Shown: positions 44,881-55,377, counted from the first letter of the stretch. The stretch: 64,000 nt of DNA from Affinundibacterium nitidum (GCF_014284155.1 NZ_JACOFZ010000005.1:62001-126000); one strand, 5' to 3'. Numbers and translations: made by a program. Notes: generated by a model not told the origin, from the sequence alone.

Positions 44881-45966
44881 ATGATTGAAACCATCACCCT
44901 AGGTCTTGCGTTATTGGCGGTCGGTTTCGTTCTCGGCTCCCTTGCGCTTTTTGTAGTTTGGCGCTCGCAAGACTCAAACAAATACAAGAAGCTAATTGCT
45001 ATCACTGTATTTTTGACTTTTGACCTCATCGTTTTCGGAGGCTTCACTCGTTTAACGGATTCTGGCTTGGGCTGCCCTGATTGGCCAGGTTGCTATAGTG
45101 AGATGAACCCACTGTTGGCACACGAAGAGATTAAGGCTGCGGAGGCAGTTTTGCCCGATGGCCCAGTGACCGTAGCGAAAGCTTGGATCGAAATGATCCA
45201 CCGCTACTTAGCCATGGCAGTCGGCATGTTGATCGTCTCACAGATGGTGATGGCTTGGTGGCAGCGTAAACAACGTCAACGTTCTCCTTGGCTGCCGACA
45301 TTTTTGTTCTTCTTTGTTTGTTTGCAGGGGGCGTTTGGCGCATGGACTGTCACGTTGAAATTGCAGCCCGTGATCGTCACTACGCATTTGTTGCTTGGAC
45401 TTGGCCTACTAGCACTCTTAGTTTGGTCGCTTGAGCGAGAGCAGCAAGTTGCTGCTGCGGTCAAGACCTATCCTACTAGATTGCGTTGGATGGCAATCGT
45501 GGCTTTCGCTTTACTCTGGCTGCAAATTGCCCTCGGCGGATGGGTCAGTACCAACTATGCAGCATTGGCTTGCACTGGTTATCCAAGTTGCAATGGTAGT
45601 TTAGTACCTGACCTAGATTGGGAGCATGCTTTTCATTTATGGCGCAAACTAGGTAAAACAGCTGAAGGGGAATACCTCCCGTATAGTGCATTGGTCACTA
45701 TTCAATGGGTACATCGTAGTTTTGCCTGGATAGCGATTTCTGCTGTGGCAACTTTGGCGATGATGGCAAGATCAGAGCTCAGTCTGCGTCGTTTAGCAAA
45801 CCAAATCTTGGCCGTGTTAACGCTTCAATTTGTAACTGGAGTGGCAACTGTCTACTTTAATTGGCCTTTGGGCTTAGCGGTCTTGCATAATGCAGGCGCA
45901 GCAATGCTCGTCTTGATGCTGAGCATGTTAAACTACCGAGTTCGCTACGGCACCCACACCAGTTAG
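44881..45966 (+). CDS. ctaA: Heme A synthase
   Basis: 361 residues, about eight TM helices. Converts heme O to heme A. The motif [13 protein letters not shown] near residue 65 holds two conserved Cys, and [10 protein letters not shown] and [11 protein letters not shown] give heme-binding His residues. CTGYPSCNG is the second Cys pair region. COX15/CtaA family. Starts 3 nt after the SCO-like gene and 11 nt before ctaB, so clearly one operon. Confidence 0.95.
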   Translation: MIETITLGLALLAVGFVLGSLALFVVWRSQDSNKYKKLIAITVFLTFDLIVFGGFTRLTDSGLGCPDWPGCYSEMNPLLAHEEIKAAEAVLPDGPVTVAKAWIEMIHRYLAMAVGMLIVSQMVMAWWQRKQRQRSPWLPTFLFFFVCLQGAFGAWTVTLKLQPVIVTTHLLLGLGLLALLVWSLEREQQVAAAVKTYPTRLRWMAIVAFALLWLQIALGGWVSTNYAALACTGYPSCNGSLVPDLDWEHAFHLWRKLGKTAEGEYLPYSALVTIQWVHRSFAWIAISAVATLAMMARSELSLRRLANQILAVLTLQFVTGVATVYFNWPLGLAVLHNAGAAMLVLMLSMLNYRVRYGTHTS

Positions 45967-45977
45967 TTTGTTTTCCC

Positions 45978-46862
45978 ATGACCACTTCCAGTATCAAGAC
46001 TAGCCGTTTGGCTCAGTATATCGCTTTGACGAAACCGCGCGTGACGCAACTCGCGGTGTTTTGCGCCGTCATCGGTATGTTTCTGGCCACTCCTGGTTTG
46101 CCTGATTGGCGAGTGGTGTTAGCTGCGACCATCGGTATCTGGTTGCTCGCTGGTGCTGCTTTCGCCGTCAATTGCCTAGTCGAACGTGAAATTGACTCTC
46201 GCATGGCGCGCACCGCACGTCGCCCAAGTGCCCAAGGTGAAATGAGCGCGAAGCAAATACTCATTTTCTCGACCGCAATAGGCGGTCTGGGGATGTGGAT
46301 TCTGTATGCGTTTGTGAATCCCTTAACGATGTGGCTTACTTTTGTCACCTTCGTTGGGTATGCTGTTATCTATACGATTATTTTGAAGCCAGCAACACCA
46401 CAAAACATCGTGATCGGTGGTTTGTCCGGCGCCATGCCGCCCGCATTAGGGTGGGCTGCGATCGCAGATGATGTACCCAAACAAGCATGGCTGTTGGTCT
46501 TGATTATCTTTGTCTGGACGCCGCCGCATTTCTGGGCCTTGGCGATGTATCGCCGAGATGACTATGCCAAGTCTGGTTTGCCTATGCTACCCATCACGCA
46601 TGGACCGGAATTCACGCGTTTCCATATCTGGTTGTATACGATTGCGTTATTCGCAACCACGATGCTTCCTTATGCGATCCATATGAGTGGCCTCATCTAC
46701 TTGGTGAGTGCGATCATATTGGGCTTAGCCTTCTTGTGGTACGCGTGGCGGATTTATCGCCATTATGACGACTTGTTGGCGCGTAAGACCTTTACGTTTT
46801 CCATCGTCTACCTATCTTTGTTGTTCCTCGCTTTGTTAGTCGATCATTACCTACGGTTTTGA
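45978..46862 (+). CDS. ctaB: Heme O synthase (protoheme IX farnesyltransferase)
   Basis: 294 residues, about eight TM helices, UbiA superfamily. Transfers farnesyl to protoheme to make heme O. Motifs: [18 protein letters not shown] at the N-terminus, [20 protein letters not shown] (Asp-rich prenyl diphosphate site) and [27 protein letters not shown]. It supplies heme O to ctaA immediately upstream. Also called cyoE. Confidence 0.96.
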   Translation: MTTSSIKTSRLAQYIALTKPRVTQLAVFCAVIGMFLATPGLPDWRVVLAATIGIWLLAGAAFAVNCLVEREIDSRMARTARRPSAQGEMSAKQILIFSTAIGGLGMWILYAFVNPLTMWLTFVTFVGYAVIYTIILKPATPQNIVIGGLSGAMPPALGWAAIADDVPKQAWLLVLIIFVWTPPHFWALAMYRRDDYAKSGLPMLPITHGPEFTRFHIWLYTIALFATTMLPYAIHMSGLIYLVSAIILGLAFLWYAWRIYRHYDDLLARKTFTFSIVYLSLLFLALLVDHYLRF

Positions 46863-46864
46863 AT

Positions 46865-47485
46865 ATGAACTCCTTTTTTCAGCGCAGTAAAAGTGCAGTC
46901 GTTTGTGGTTTGTTGTTTGCCCTTTCTTTGAGCTTATCTGCCTGCGACAAAGGTGGCGAAAAGAAGCAGAGCGAAGCGTTTTTGAATACCGATTTGACCG
47001 GTCTGGATTACGTTAAAGACTTTTCATTAACGGATCACAATGGACAAGCGCGAAGCTTGAAAGACTTCAAAGGCAAGGCTGTCATCGTTTTCTTTGGTTA
47101 CACCCAATGCCCAGATTTCTGCCCAACGACGATGGCTGAAATGTCTAATGTGATGAAGCAATTGGGGCCGCTCTCCGATAAAGTACAAGTCTTATTTGTC
47201 ACGGTTGATCCGGAGCGTGATACGCAAGAGTTGCTGGCAAGCTATGTACCTAATTTTGATAAGCGCTTCCTTGGCTTGCGCGGTGATGACGCAGCGACCC
47301 AGAAAGTGGTCAAAGACTTTAAAGCCTTTTTCCAAAAGAGCCCAGGCAAGACTGCGGACAGTTATACCGTAGATCACACGGCGGCCAGCTATGTGTTTGA
47401 TCCTGAGGGGCGTTTGCGTTTATATATAGCCTACGGACAAAAGCCAGAAGCGATCACACATGATGTAAAGATCTTATTGCAATAA
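46865..47485 (+). CDS. sco1: SCO family copper chaperone (lipoprotein)
   Basis: 206 residues from the ATG at 46865; a TTG two codons earlier is also possible. Lipoprotein signal with lipobox LSAC (SLSLSACDKGG). Thioredoxin fold with copper ligands in TQCPDFCPTTMAEM (Cx3C) and the third ligand His in YTVDHTAASYVF. It delivers copper to the CuA site of subunit II and may act as a thiol reductase. Last gene of the heme A / assembly run, followed by a terminator. Confidence 0.95.
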   Translation: MNSFFQRSKSAVVCGLLFALSLSLSACDKGGEKKQSEAFLNTDLTGLDYVKDFSLTDHNGQARSLKDFKGKAVIVFFGYTQCPDFCPTTMAEMSNVMKQLGPLSDKVQVLFVTVDPERDTQELLASYVPNFDKRFLGLRGDDAATQKVVKDFKAFFQKSPGKTADSYTVDHTAASYVFDPEGRLRLYIAYGQKPEAITHDVKILLQ

Positions 47486-47543
47486 ATCAACTAGTGTGGC
47501 GAGAATTTTTTTGTAAATAAAATTCGCCAGCCATATCCCAAAT

Positions 47544-47575
47544 AAAAACGGCACTGATATTCAGTGCCGTTTTTT
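47544..47575. terminator. Bidirectional rho-independent terminator
   Basis: AAAAACGGCACTGA and TCAGTGCCGTTTTTT form a perfect long stem with a TAT loop, between sco1 (plus) and rpoH (minus). Confidence 0.92.
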
Positions 47576-47620
47576 GTGACCTACTTTAAGACGACTACAT
47601 CGGGTCGTCTTCGCATGGCT

Positions 47621-48520
47621 TTAGTTGAAGCTAATCAAGGCTGTTTTCATCTTCTTCAAGGCCGCACTCTCGATTTGACGAATACGCTCAGCAGAAACGC
47701 CATATTCATCAGCCAAATCATGCAATGTCGCACCAGAGCCATCATCGTTCTTTAACCAACGTGATTCGATGATATGACGTGAACGTGGATCGAGTTTAGC
47801 TAAAGCAGTTTCCAAACCTTCACTTTGCAAACGATCGTATTGTTGTGCTTCGATGATATTAGTTGGTTCTTCTGCGTCCGTCTTGAGATAAGCGATGGGC
47901 GCGAATTTTTCATCTTCGTCATCGCTCGAGCCATCAAGCGCTACATCGCGACCTGATAAACGCATTTCCATTTCAATCACGTCTTCGCGTTTGACATCGA
48001 GTTTGCTCGCCAAACTGTCGATTTGTGCAGGCGTCATGGAATCGAGACCTTCTTTATTACTGCGCAGATTAAAGAACAATTTACGTTGTGCTTTGGTCGT
48101 CGCGACTTTTACCAAACGCCAGTTCTTCAAGATGTACTCGTGCATTTCCGCTTTGATCCAATGCATTGCATAGGACACTAAACGAACGCCTTGGTCTGGA
48201 TCGAAGCGCTTAACTGCTTTCATCAAACCGATATTACCTTCTTGGATCAAATCGGCGTGCGGTAAGCCATAACCGAGATAGCCACGTGCGATCGAGACCA
48301 CCAAACGCAGGTGAGACATAACCAACTGCTGCGCAGCAGCGAGGTCATTGTTATTTTTTAGGCGGGTCGCGAGATCAGTTTCTTCTTCATGCGACAGCAT
48401 AGGCAAACGATTGACCGCCGAAATATAGGCATCGATATTGCCCAGTGTGCCGGTAAACCCCAGAGCTAAAGCGGTGCTATCCGATGGACGCAAAATGCCT
48501 TGTGCTGATGTTTGTGTCAT
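47621..48520 (-). CDS. rpoH: RNA polymerase sigma-32 (heat shock) factor
   Basis: 299 residues from the ATG at 48520, which has a perfect AGGAGG SD at 48524-48529. Region 2 contains the core-binding motif YLGYGLPHADLIQEGNIGLMKAVKRFDP and the RpoH box QRKLFFNLRSNK; region 4 ends GVSAERIRQIESAALKKMK. It directs transcription of chaperone and protease genes. A CIRCE operator at 48598-48624 lies over its predicted promoter, so HrcA repression is expected in addition to any RNA-level control. Confidence 0.98.
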   Translation of the reverse strand: MTQTSAQGILRPSDSTALALGFTGTLGNIDAYISAVNRLPMLSHEEETDLATRLKNNNDLAAAQQLVMSHLRLVVSIARGYLGYGLPHADLIQEGNIGLMKAVKRFDPDQGVRLVSYAMHWIKAEMHEYILKNWRLVKVATTKAQRKLFFNLRSNKEGLDSMTPAQIDSLASKLDVKREDVIEMEMRLSGRDVALDGSSDDEDEKFAPIAYLKTDAEEPTNIIEAQQYDRLQSEGLETALAKLDPRSRHIIESRWLKNDDGSGATLHDLADEYGVSAERIRQIESAALKKMKTALISFN

Positions 48521-48597
48521 GTTTCCTCCTGATATCAATCAGATTGTTTCTTTAATGCCAAGGCCCACAATAGTAACGAGGCCTTCGAATTCTTATA

Positions 48598-48624
48598 TTA
48601 GCACTCAATTGGGATGAGTGCTAA
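48598..48624 (-). promoter_or_regulatory. CIRCE operator (HrcA binding site) upstream of rpoH
   Basis: TTAGCACTC at 48598-48606, a 9-nt spacer and GAGTGCTAA at 48616-48624: a perfect match to the CIRCE consensus. It is 78-104 nt upstream of the rpoH start and partly overlaps the predicted -10, where HrcA binding would block transcription. The only other neighbour is the 3' end of ftsX, so rpoH is the target. Confidence 0.93.
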
Positions 48625-48651
48625 TAATCTGTTCGTTTTTGGGTTTTTCAA
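48623..48651 (-). promoter_or_regulatory. Predicted sigma-70 promoter of rpoH
   Basis: On the minus strand, TTGAAA (48646-48651), a 17-nt spacer and ATTATT (48623-48628), overlapping the upstream edge of the CIRCE operator. The transcription start would fall inside CIRCE, as in classical CIRCE-controlled genes. Confidence 0.65.
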
Positions 48652-48792
48652 GTGGGTCAGCTCAAAATTTTTGTCAAACATTTAATGAACTGAGGCGTAG
48701 ACGCTATTGAAATCGACCTAGCAGTGAAGAGCAACGGTAAAAACTTGCCCATTTTGCTCAGAGCAAGCTTCTATTCCTTCAAACCAAGTGAA

Positions 48793-49710
48793 TTATTGAG
48801 GTAATTTTGCTAATTGACGTCTGACTGAGAGGTAAGCACCAGCCCAACCTAGCAATTTGCTGACGATGAGTAGTGCCAAGCTTGGCAATAGCCCTAATGG
48901 ACTGAGATGAAATTCCGATGCGTACAGCTTAGCAAAATCAGCAATCGCTTGATTCAAAGGTTGTAAGGACAGAGCTACCAAGCCAAGTGCGACTAAACCA
49001 GAAAAGATTCCCATTAGGGCCCCGGTATAGTAATAGGGCTTGTGAATGAAACTATTGGTCGCACCGAGCAAGCGACTTACGCTAATCTCGGCTTGATGCG
49101 ACAAGACTTGTAGGCGCGTGGCATTAAATACGACGACAATCACGACAACACCCAAAGTCCCTGCCAGAAACAGTAAAGCAAGTTCCAAAATGTGCATTAA
49201 GGCAGCCAATCGCTTGACCCAAGCGGAATCTACCTGCACCACATCGACACCATCCAAACCACGTAGTTGTGCACTTAATTGTTCTACTTTGTCTGCATCG
49301 TCTGCCGATAGAGCGAGCACATAGGCATCAGGCAGGGGGTTTCCACCAAGAGTAGATAGCACCTCGGCCAAGCTCGATGTGCTTTCCATGCTCGCTAGTG
49401 CTTTGTCCTTGGTGACGAAATTGACTTTGGCGTTGACCTTCGCATCCTTTAATAATCTCTTGATCGGTGCTGCGAGGTTGGCAGCATCGGTGCTTGCGAC
49501 GTTTGTTTTCAAGAAAATACTGATTTCCGGTTCGATCGATAGTTGTGACGCAATCGGCCTGAGGTTTTGTATCACTGTTAAGCCAGCAATCGGCAGTGCA
49601 AGGGCGATCGCGACCACTAAGACATTGAATAGAAAATTACCAGGCGCGGCGCGTAAATGTTTAAGCGCACCGTTAATTGCATACATATGTTGTCGGAACC
49701 AATTTGTCAT
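48793..49710 (-). CDS. ftsX: Cell division protein FtsX
   Basis: 305 residues from the ATG at 49710; the open frame before it overlaps ftsE. Permease-like partner of FtsE that links divisome and peptidoglycan hydrolase activation. One TM near the start (FLFNVLVVAIALALPIAGL), a periplasmic domain, then three TM helices (LLFLAGTLGVVVIVVVF, GALMGIFSGLVALGLVAL and PSLALLIVSKLLGWAGAYL). HLRAAPGNF is typical of the FtsX N-terminus. Starts about 20 nt beyond the stop of ftsE. Confidence 0.95.
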   Translation of the reverse strand: MTNWFRQHMYAINGALKHLRAAPGNFLFNVLVVAIALALPIAGLTVIQNLRPIASQLSIEPEISIFLKTNVASTDAANLAAPIKRLLKDAKVNAKVNFVTKDKALASMESTSSLAEVLSTLGGNPLPDAYVLALSADDADKVEQLSAQLRGLDGVDVVQVDSAWVKRLAALMHILELALLFLAGTLGVVVIVVVFNATRLQVLSHQAEISVSRLLGATNSFIHKPYYYTGALMGIFSGLVALGLVALSLQPLNQAIADFAKLYASEFHLSPLGLLPSLALLIVSKLLGWAGAYLSVRRQLAKLPQ

Positions 49711-49730
49711 AGTGTCAGTTATCTCGAAAA

Positions 49731-50405
49731 TTAGGCAGCGGCAGCGGAAGTCCACGCGTCGGTTACTTCGCCTTTATTCAGGTAAATAACACGATTGGCT
49801 TGATCTAGAAATTGCTCATCATGGCTAGAAATAATGCAAGTCACACCTGAGCGTTGAAATGCGCGCAAAGCTTCGATCACGATCATGGCGTTCTCTCTAT
49901 CGAGATAGGCAGTAGGCTCATCGGCCAAAATAATCTGCGGACGATTGACGATAGCACGTGCGATCATGACCCGTTGCTGTTCACCGCCCGATAATGCCAG
50001 TGGTGATGAGTGCGCTTTGTCGAGCATATTGAGTCGTTCTAAGGCTGCGCTTGCACGGGTTTGCGCGTCAGCGGTCGACTCGCCAACGACGATCATAGGC
50101 AGCATGACATTGCTGAGAACATCACGATCGAGTAATAGACCTTGGCCCTGAAGAATTAATCCCAGTTTGCGACGCAAATACGGCAAGCTACCGCTTTTGA
50201 GTTTACTAATATCTTGACCGTTCATCATGACCGCGCCTGTGCTCGGCTTTTCCATGCCAGCGATCATCTTTAATAAAGTCGATTTGCCAGCGCCTGATGG
50301 TCCTGCCAAGAAGACTAATTCACCGTCACCGATCGTGAATGAGACATCACGCAAGGCATACACTTCACCGGCGTAGATTTTCGAAACTTGCTGAAATTCA
50401 ATCAT
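49731..50405 (-). CDS. ftsE: Cell division ATP-binding protein FtsE
   Basis: 224 residues. ABC ATPase: Walker A in LAGPSGAGKSTLLKMIAG near residue 36, signature LSGGEQQRVMIARAIV and Walker B QIILADEPTAYLD. It powers the FtsEX complex. Family N-terminus MIEFQQVSKIY. It lies between ftsY and ftsX on the minus strand, the usual ftsY-ftsE-ftsX order. Confidence 0.97.
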   Translation of the reverse strand: MIEFQQVSKIYAGEVYALRDVSFTIGDGELVFLAGPSGAGKSTLLKMIAGMEKPSTGAVMMNGQDISKLKSGSLPYLRRKLGLILQGQGLLLDRDVLSNVMLPMIVVGESTADAQTRASAALERLNMLDKAHSSPLALSGGEQQRVMIARAIVNRPQIILADEPTAYLDRENAMIVIEALRAFQRSGVTCIISSHDEQFLDQANRVIYLNKGEVTDAWTSAAAA

Positions 50406-50471
50406 CGTGTTGTAGGCTCAGTAAATATTGTTTGATGTTGTGGTCTAAGTAAATCGAGTCTAATACCTTGT

Positions 50472-51512
50472 TTAATCGAATAAGGCGTCGACAAATTCTT
50501 GGGCATTGAACGCTTGTAAATCTTCGATCTGTTCGCCAACGCCAATGAAATAAACAGGAATAGGACGAGTCTTTGCGATCGCAGCGAGCACGCCACCTTT
50601 TGCCGTGCCATCAAGTTTGGTAATAACGAGACCGGTGAGTTGCAGAGCGTCGTCAAATGCTTTGACTTGAGCTAAAGCGTTCTGACCTGTGTTGCCATCG
50701 ATGACGAGTAAGACTTCGTGAGGTGCGTCGTCCATACTCTTACCAATCACGCGTTTTATCTTTTTCAGCTCTTCCATCAAATGTAATTGCGTTGGCAAGC
50801 GGCCTGCAGTGTCTACCATGACGACATTCGTGCCACGCGCTTTGGCAGAAGCCACAGCGTCAAATGCAACTGCTGCAGGGTCGCCCGATTCTTGGGCAAT
50901 GACGGTAATGTTATTGCGTTCACCCCACACCATTAACTGTTCACGCGCAGCAGCACGGAAGGTATCACCAGCCGCGAGCACAACGGACTGTTGATGGACT
51001 TGCATATGCTTGGCGAGCTTCCCGATGGTAGTAGTTTTACCTGCGCCATTGACACCAGAAATCATCATCACCAATGGTTGATGGCGGCCGAGTTCGAGTG
51101 ACTTCTGCAAGGGTAACAGCAGTTCCAGTAAGAGCGCTTTAAGCGCCGTTTTCACTTGCTCAGCTTCGGTCAATTTTTCTTCTTTGACTTTGCGTTTAAG
51201 CTGCTCAAGCAAGTGCATCGTGGCTTCGACACCAGCATCAGACATGAGCAATGCACTCTCGAGTTCATCATATAAATCGTCGTCAATGCGCGCACCGATA
51301 AACAGAGTGGTGAGGTTGGACGAAGTCTTCGCCAGGCCCTTCTTTAGACGTGAAAACCATGAGCTTTTTTCGACGCTAGCTTCAGTAGCTGGCACTGTGC
51401 TGATGGCTTCCGATGCCACTATTGGCGAAACATCTTGAGCGGGGCTGGTCGGAGTTGCGCTTACAACTGGGGCAACTGGCTCTGCGGGCTTCTTTTTGAA
51501 AAAACTAAACAT
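50472..51512 (-). CDS. ftsY: Signal recognition particle receptor FtsY
   Basis: 346 residues from the ATG at 51512 (a TTG precedes it by two codons). The short acidic/Ala-Pro A domain (about 1-60) is followed by the NG GTPase: GVNGAGKTTTIGKLAKH (P-loop) near residue 170, DTFRAAAREQLMVWGER, VDTAGRLPTQLHLMEEL and TKLDGTAKGG. It docks ribosome-SRP complexes at the inner membrane. First gene of ftsY-ftsE-ftsX; a 66-nt gap separates it from ftsE. Confidence 0.97.
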   Translation of the reverse strand: MFSFFKKKPAEPVAPVVSATPTSPAQDVSPIVASEAISTVPATEASVEKSSWFSRLKKGLAKTSSNLTTLFIGARIDDDLYDELESALLMSDAGVEATMHLLEQLKRKVKEEKLTEAEQVKTALKALLLELLLPLQKSLELGRHQPLVMMISGVNGAGKTTTIGKLAKHMQVHQQSVVLAAGDTFRAAAREQLMVWGERNNITVIAQESGDPAAVAFDAVASAKARGTNVVMVDTAGRLPTQLHLMEELKKIKRVIGKSMDDAPHEVLLVIDGNTGQNALAQVKAFDDALQLTGLVITKLDGTAKGGVLAAIAKTRPIPVYFIGVGEQIEDLQAFNAQEFVDALFD

Positions 51513-51628
51513 CGACAATCAACGATACAAAAATGGGTAAACGGTTGGCGGTTAAGGAACGATTAAAATGGAATCATCGCACGTCATGAAAAACCGCTAG
51601 AATGCTGCCATTCTAACAGAGCAGGCCA

Positions 51629-52321
51629 GTGAATTTTCGTCATCTGCCCAATGCATCCATGAAACCGCACCATAAAAAGCCACATTCCCAAGCCAGTCAC
51701 CAAGTTCGTATTATCGGTGGCCAATGGAAACGCACACCTTTAAGCGTGATTACCGCAGAAGGCTTACGTCCAACGCCTGATAGGGTGCGTGAAACGGTAT
51801 TTAACTGGATTAATCATTTGTTTGATAGTGAGTGGCAAAGTCGTCGCTGCCTTGATTTATTTGCTGGAAGCGGAGCCTTGGGTTTTGAGGCCGCTAGCCG
51901 GGGTGCATCAGAAGTGCTGTTGGTCGAGGCTTTTACGCCTGCTTTCCGTCAAATAGAAGAAGTTAAGGCTAAATTGAAGGCGAGTAGCGTACAAATTCAA
52001 CGTGGGGATGCATTGCTGGTTGCTGCAAATTTAACCAAAAACAAAAAGAAATTCGATCTCATTTTCTTGGATCCGCCATTTAACCAAGGATTCTTAGAAA
52101 AGATCTTGCCAATTTGCATCGATTTGTTGAGCGAAAATGGGATAGTCTATGTCGAAGCGGAACAGGCTCTTCCTTTCGTATTAGAAGGGCAGGCGACGGA
52201 TGTGATACCAGCTTGGTGTCAGGGCTGGGAGTTGCTTAGAAAAGACAAAGCAGGCAATGTCCACTTTCAAATATTGCAACGCAACAAAGAAGTCGGAAAT
52301 CTCGACGAAAATCTGGGATAA
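51629..52321 (+). CDS. rsmD: 16S rRNA (guanine(966)-N(2))-methyltransferase
   Basis: 230 residues from the GTG at 51629 (CAGG nearby); an ATG at 51659 is the alternative. SAM-dependent methylation of G966 of 16S rRNA. Motifs: VRIIGGQWKRTPL, LRPTPDRVRETVFNWI, the SAM site CLDLFAGSGALGFEAASRGA and the catalytic FLDPPFNQG. Divergent from ftsY and followed by coaD, the common rsmD-coaD arrangement. Confidence 0.95.
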   Translation: MNFRHLPNASMKPHHKKPHSQASHQVRIIGGQWKRTPLSVITAEGLRPTPDRVRETVFNWINHLFDSEWQSRRCLDLFAGSGALGFEAASRGASEVLLVEAFTPAFRQIEEVKAKLKASSVQIQRGDALLVAANLTKNKKKFDLIFLDPPFNQGFLEKILPICIDLLSENGIVYVEAEQALPFVLEGQATDVIPAWCQGWELLRKDKAGNVHFQILQRNKEVGNLDENLG

Positions 52322-52342
52322 TCGCGGGTTCTAATAAGATAG

Positions 52343-52879
<537 letters not shown>

Positions 52880-52889
52880 TGAAAAGTAG

Positions 52890-53150
<261 letters not shown>

Positions 53151-53155
53151 AACAC

Positions 53156-54298
53156 TTAATCTTCGGGCGAATCAATCACACGATTGCGCCCTTGCTCTTT
53201 GGCTTCGTAGAGAGCTTCATCTGCGCGTTGTAAGAGCGCCTTCGCAGCTTCTTCAATTTCCCCAGAGTTGTGATCATCCGATAGGGTAGCGATACCGATG
53301 GAAAGCGTGACGTCGCACAGACCTGTCATGGTCAATAAGAATGCTTGGTTGGCGATACTTTTGCGTATCCGTTCCGCGACATATTTAGCGTCTTCGTGAT
53401 TGGTGTTAACCAGCAAAACAACAAACTCCTCACCGCCAAATCGCCCTAAGGTGTCGCTTAAACGTAATTCAGCTTTGATTCGTTTAGCCGTCTCTTTGAG
53501 CACTTCATCACCACCTGGGTGGCCGTGAATGTCATTAATTTTCTTGAAGTAATCAATGTCCAAATACATGCATGAAATGCCGTAGTGCTGTCGTCTTGCT
53601 CGTCCAATTTCTTCAAGCATGCGTTGTTCGACGTAACGGCGGTTGCTGACGTTGGTCAGTGCATCGGTCAGTCCAATCTGGGTCAGCCGTTCACTGTTAA
53701 TGACATTCTCAAGACAGATTGCAATGATGGAGCCGAGGCGCTCGATAAAATCGGTTCCCATATCGATGGCAAAGCGATCAGGATGGTCGCTACCTAGGTT
53801 TAGGCAACCAAGCAATTTGCTTTGGCGTATCAATGGAATGATAGCGACGCTATTCGGTTGGTCAGGGTAAGGTTCAAACCAGCGTTGGTGCTCTTTGCTT
53901 TCATATGGGCCTACCAAAGGTTTACGTAGCGGTCGACTGCCATGACGCAGCTCGGTCTCGCTCTCGGAAAAAAGCAGATAAGGGAATTCATCGTTATCAA
54001 TTTTGAGGTCCGCTAGCATTTCCTTCAAATTGTGCTGGGAATTGAGTAAGCACAGGGTAACTTGATCGAGTTCGCAGATCTCAGCAAGGGTAATGAAAAT
54101 ATGGCGGATCAATTCGCGAAAACTTTGCGATCCAATGAGTTGCAAGTCGAGTGTTTGATGGCGTTGCAGAATTTCCTGATTTTGGCGTGCCTCAGCGATA
54201 AGGTCGTTGAGCTGCGCGCGCACCAATTGCAACTCATTTTCGACAGGGTTGCTGCGGGTACCTACTGGACCAGTCTGTGTTGTATGTAGTTTATCCAT
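53156..54298 (-). CDS. Diguanylate cyclase with DUF484/GAF-like sensor
   Basis: 380 residues from the ATG at 54298 (GAGAG SD); an upstream ATG at 54310 is possible. A coiled region (LRAQLNDLIAEARQNQEIL-like), a DUF484/GAF-like sensor (about 60-215), then a GGDEF domain. The active-site motif GRFGGEEFVVLL is intact and the inhibitory site RLSD lies five residues before it, so c-di-GMP synthesis with product inhibition is expected. YLDIDYFKKINDIHGH is also standard. Cytoplasmic, no TM helix. It counters the EAL protein at 16868 only in a general sense. Confidence 0.92.
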   Translation of the reverse strand: MDKLHTTQTGPVGTRSNPVENELQLVRAQLNDLIAEARQNQEILQRHQTLDLQLIGSQSFRELIRHIFITLAEICELDQVTLCLLNSQHNLKEMLADLKIDNDEFPYLLFSESETELRHGSRPLRKPLVGPYESKEHQRWFEPYPDQPNSVAIIPLIRQSKLLGCLNLGSDHPDRFAIDMGTDFIERLGSIIAICLENVINSERLTQIGLTDALTNVSNRRYVEQRMLEEIGRARRQHYGISCMYLDIDYFKKINDIHGHPGGDEVLKETAKRIKAELRLSDTLGRFGGEEFVVLLVNTNHEDAKYVAERIRKSIANQAFLLTMTGLCDVTLSIGIATLSDDHNSGEIEEAAKALLQRADEALYEAKEQGRNRVIDSPED

Positions 54299-54536
54299 AC
54301 TCTCTTTCATTGGATGAAATAGTGTGTTCCAAGCACCACTGAACAGCAACCGAAGACTTGAGTCATTAGGAGGGTGGTAGGGTGTCTAGTGGAAAGTCCA
54401 AAAAGTATCCTTTGTGATAATGCCATAACTGTATCATTTGGTGGTCACTTCCAACAAAATCTCGTTGTAAGCAAGTATGTGAGACGCTTGAAAAGGTAGT
54501 TTGCTGCTTTCTGATTCGGGCGATACAATCGCAAAC

Positions 54537-55322
54537 ATGAAAAAAAGTCATTTATTTGCGACGGTTTGTACTTGTCTGACAAGTATTGCTTTGCTGGCGG
54601 TGTTTGCCACTGAGGCGTGGTCTCAGGCGAGCCCAGTTAAGGCGACCAAAAGCGGTGTGCAGTCGGTGCAAGTGAGCGGGATGCGCGATCAAGATTGGAA
54701 GCCATATCGCACACTTCTGCGTGGTTTAGACGCTTATGAAGCCAATCGCTTTCTTGCACCGGAAACGGTATTTAAGTTTGTGCTTCGACCACAAAGTCTT
54801 GACGTCGACCTCAAGCAAATTCAGCTGAAAGTAGTAGGGGAGACGGTTGTGCTGCCCGTCGCCTTAGATTCGGATGGATCATTTGCTTTACCGAGAAACC
54901 AAATGGCTTTTGATGAGGATGCGGAGCTCGTTCTCAATCAACGTCAGCGCTCGATACGCTGGAATTTGCTCGCGATTCGCACCCGTGGACTGCCCGATCA
55001 TCATCGCCGTATTGGCGATTTGCGGTTGACATGCGAAGTTTTCGCGGCAATGGAAGATTGGGAAAAATTGAAACGACAGTTGGGATTGCGCGGCGTGAAC
55101 TCTAGTAATGCCTGCATTTCCCCACGCTTGCATTGGACCTTTTTTGAAGCGCGTACTTTGAAGTCTGCGCGCTTGGTCAATGATCAACGAAGTGAAAATT
55201 TAAGACTTACCTCTGATGGTAAAGGCTTTATTGTTTATTTGTTTGATCAATCATGGAGCGATCACTCATTGATCCATCTTGAATTCGCAGATGGAGACGA
55301 ATTGCTTGATCGGCCCGAATAA
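54537..55322 (+). CDS. Exported protein of unknown function
   Basis: 261 residues from the ATG at 54537. Signal peptide MKKSHLFATVCTCLTS... ending AWSQA near residue 30. The mature part is rich in charged residues and has one Cys pair (LTCEVF and NACIS). Segments such as FKFVLRPQSLDVDLKQIQL suggest a beta-sandwich, but I recognise no family. Divergent from the diguanylate cyclase. Likely periplasmic. Confidence 0.7.
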   Translation: MKKSHLFATVCTCLTSIALLAVFATEAWSQASPVKATKSGVQSVQVSGMRDQDWKPYRTLLRGLDAYEANRFLAPETVFKFVLRPQSLDVDLKQIQLKVVGETVVLPVALDSDGSFALPRNQMAFDEDAELVLNQRQRSIRWNLLAIRTRGLPDHHRRIGDLRLTCEVFAAMEDWEKLKRQLGLRGVNSSNACISPRLHWTFFEARTLKSARLVNDQRSENLRLTSDGKGFIVYLFDQSWSDHSLIHLEFADGDELLDRPE

Positions 55323-55327
55323 AAAAA

Positions 55328-55345
55328 CCCCGTTTTAAGACGGGG
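55328..55345 (-). terminator. Rho-independent terminator after ychF
   Basis: CCCCGT (55328-55333) pairs with ACGGGG (55340-55345). On the minus strand the stem is followed by seven T, so it mainly ends the ychF transcript. Confidence 0.8.
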
Positions 55346-55377
55346 ATTTCGGCTAATGTTTCGTTACTGATTGATCG

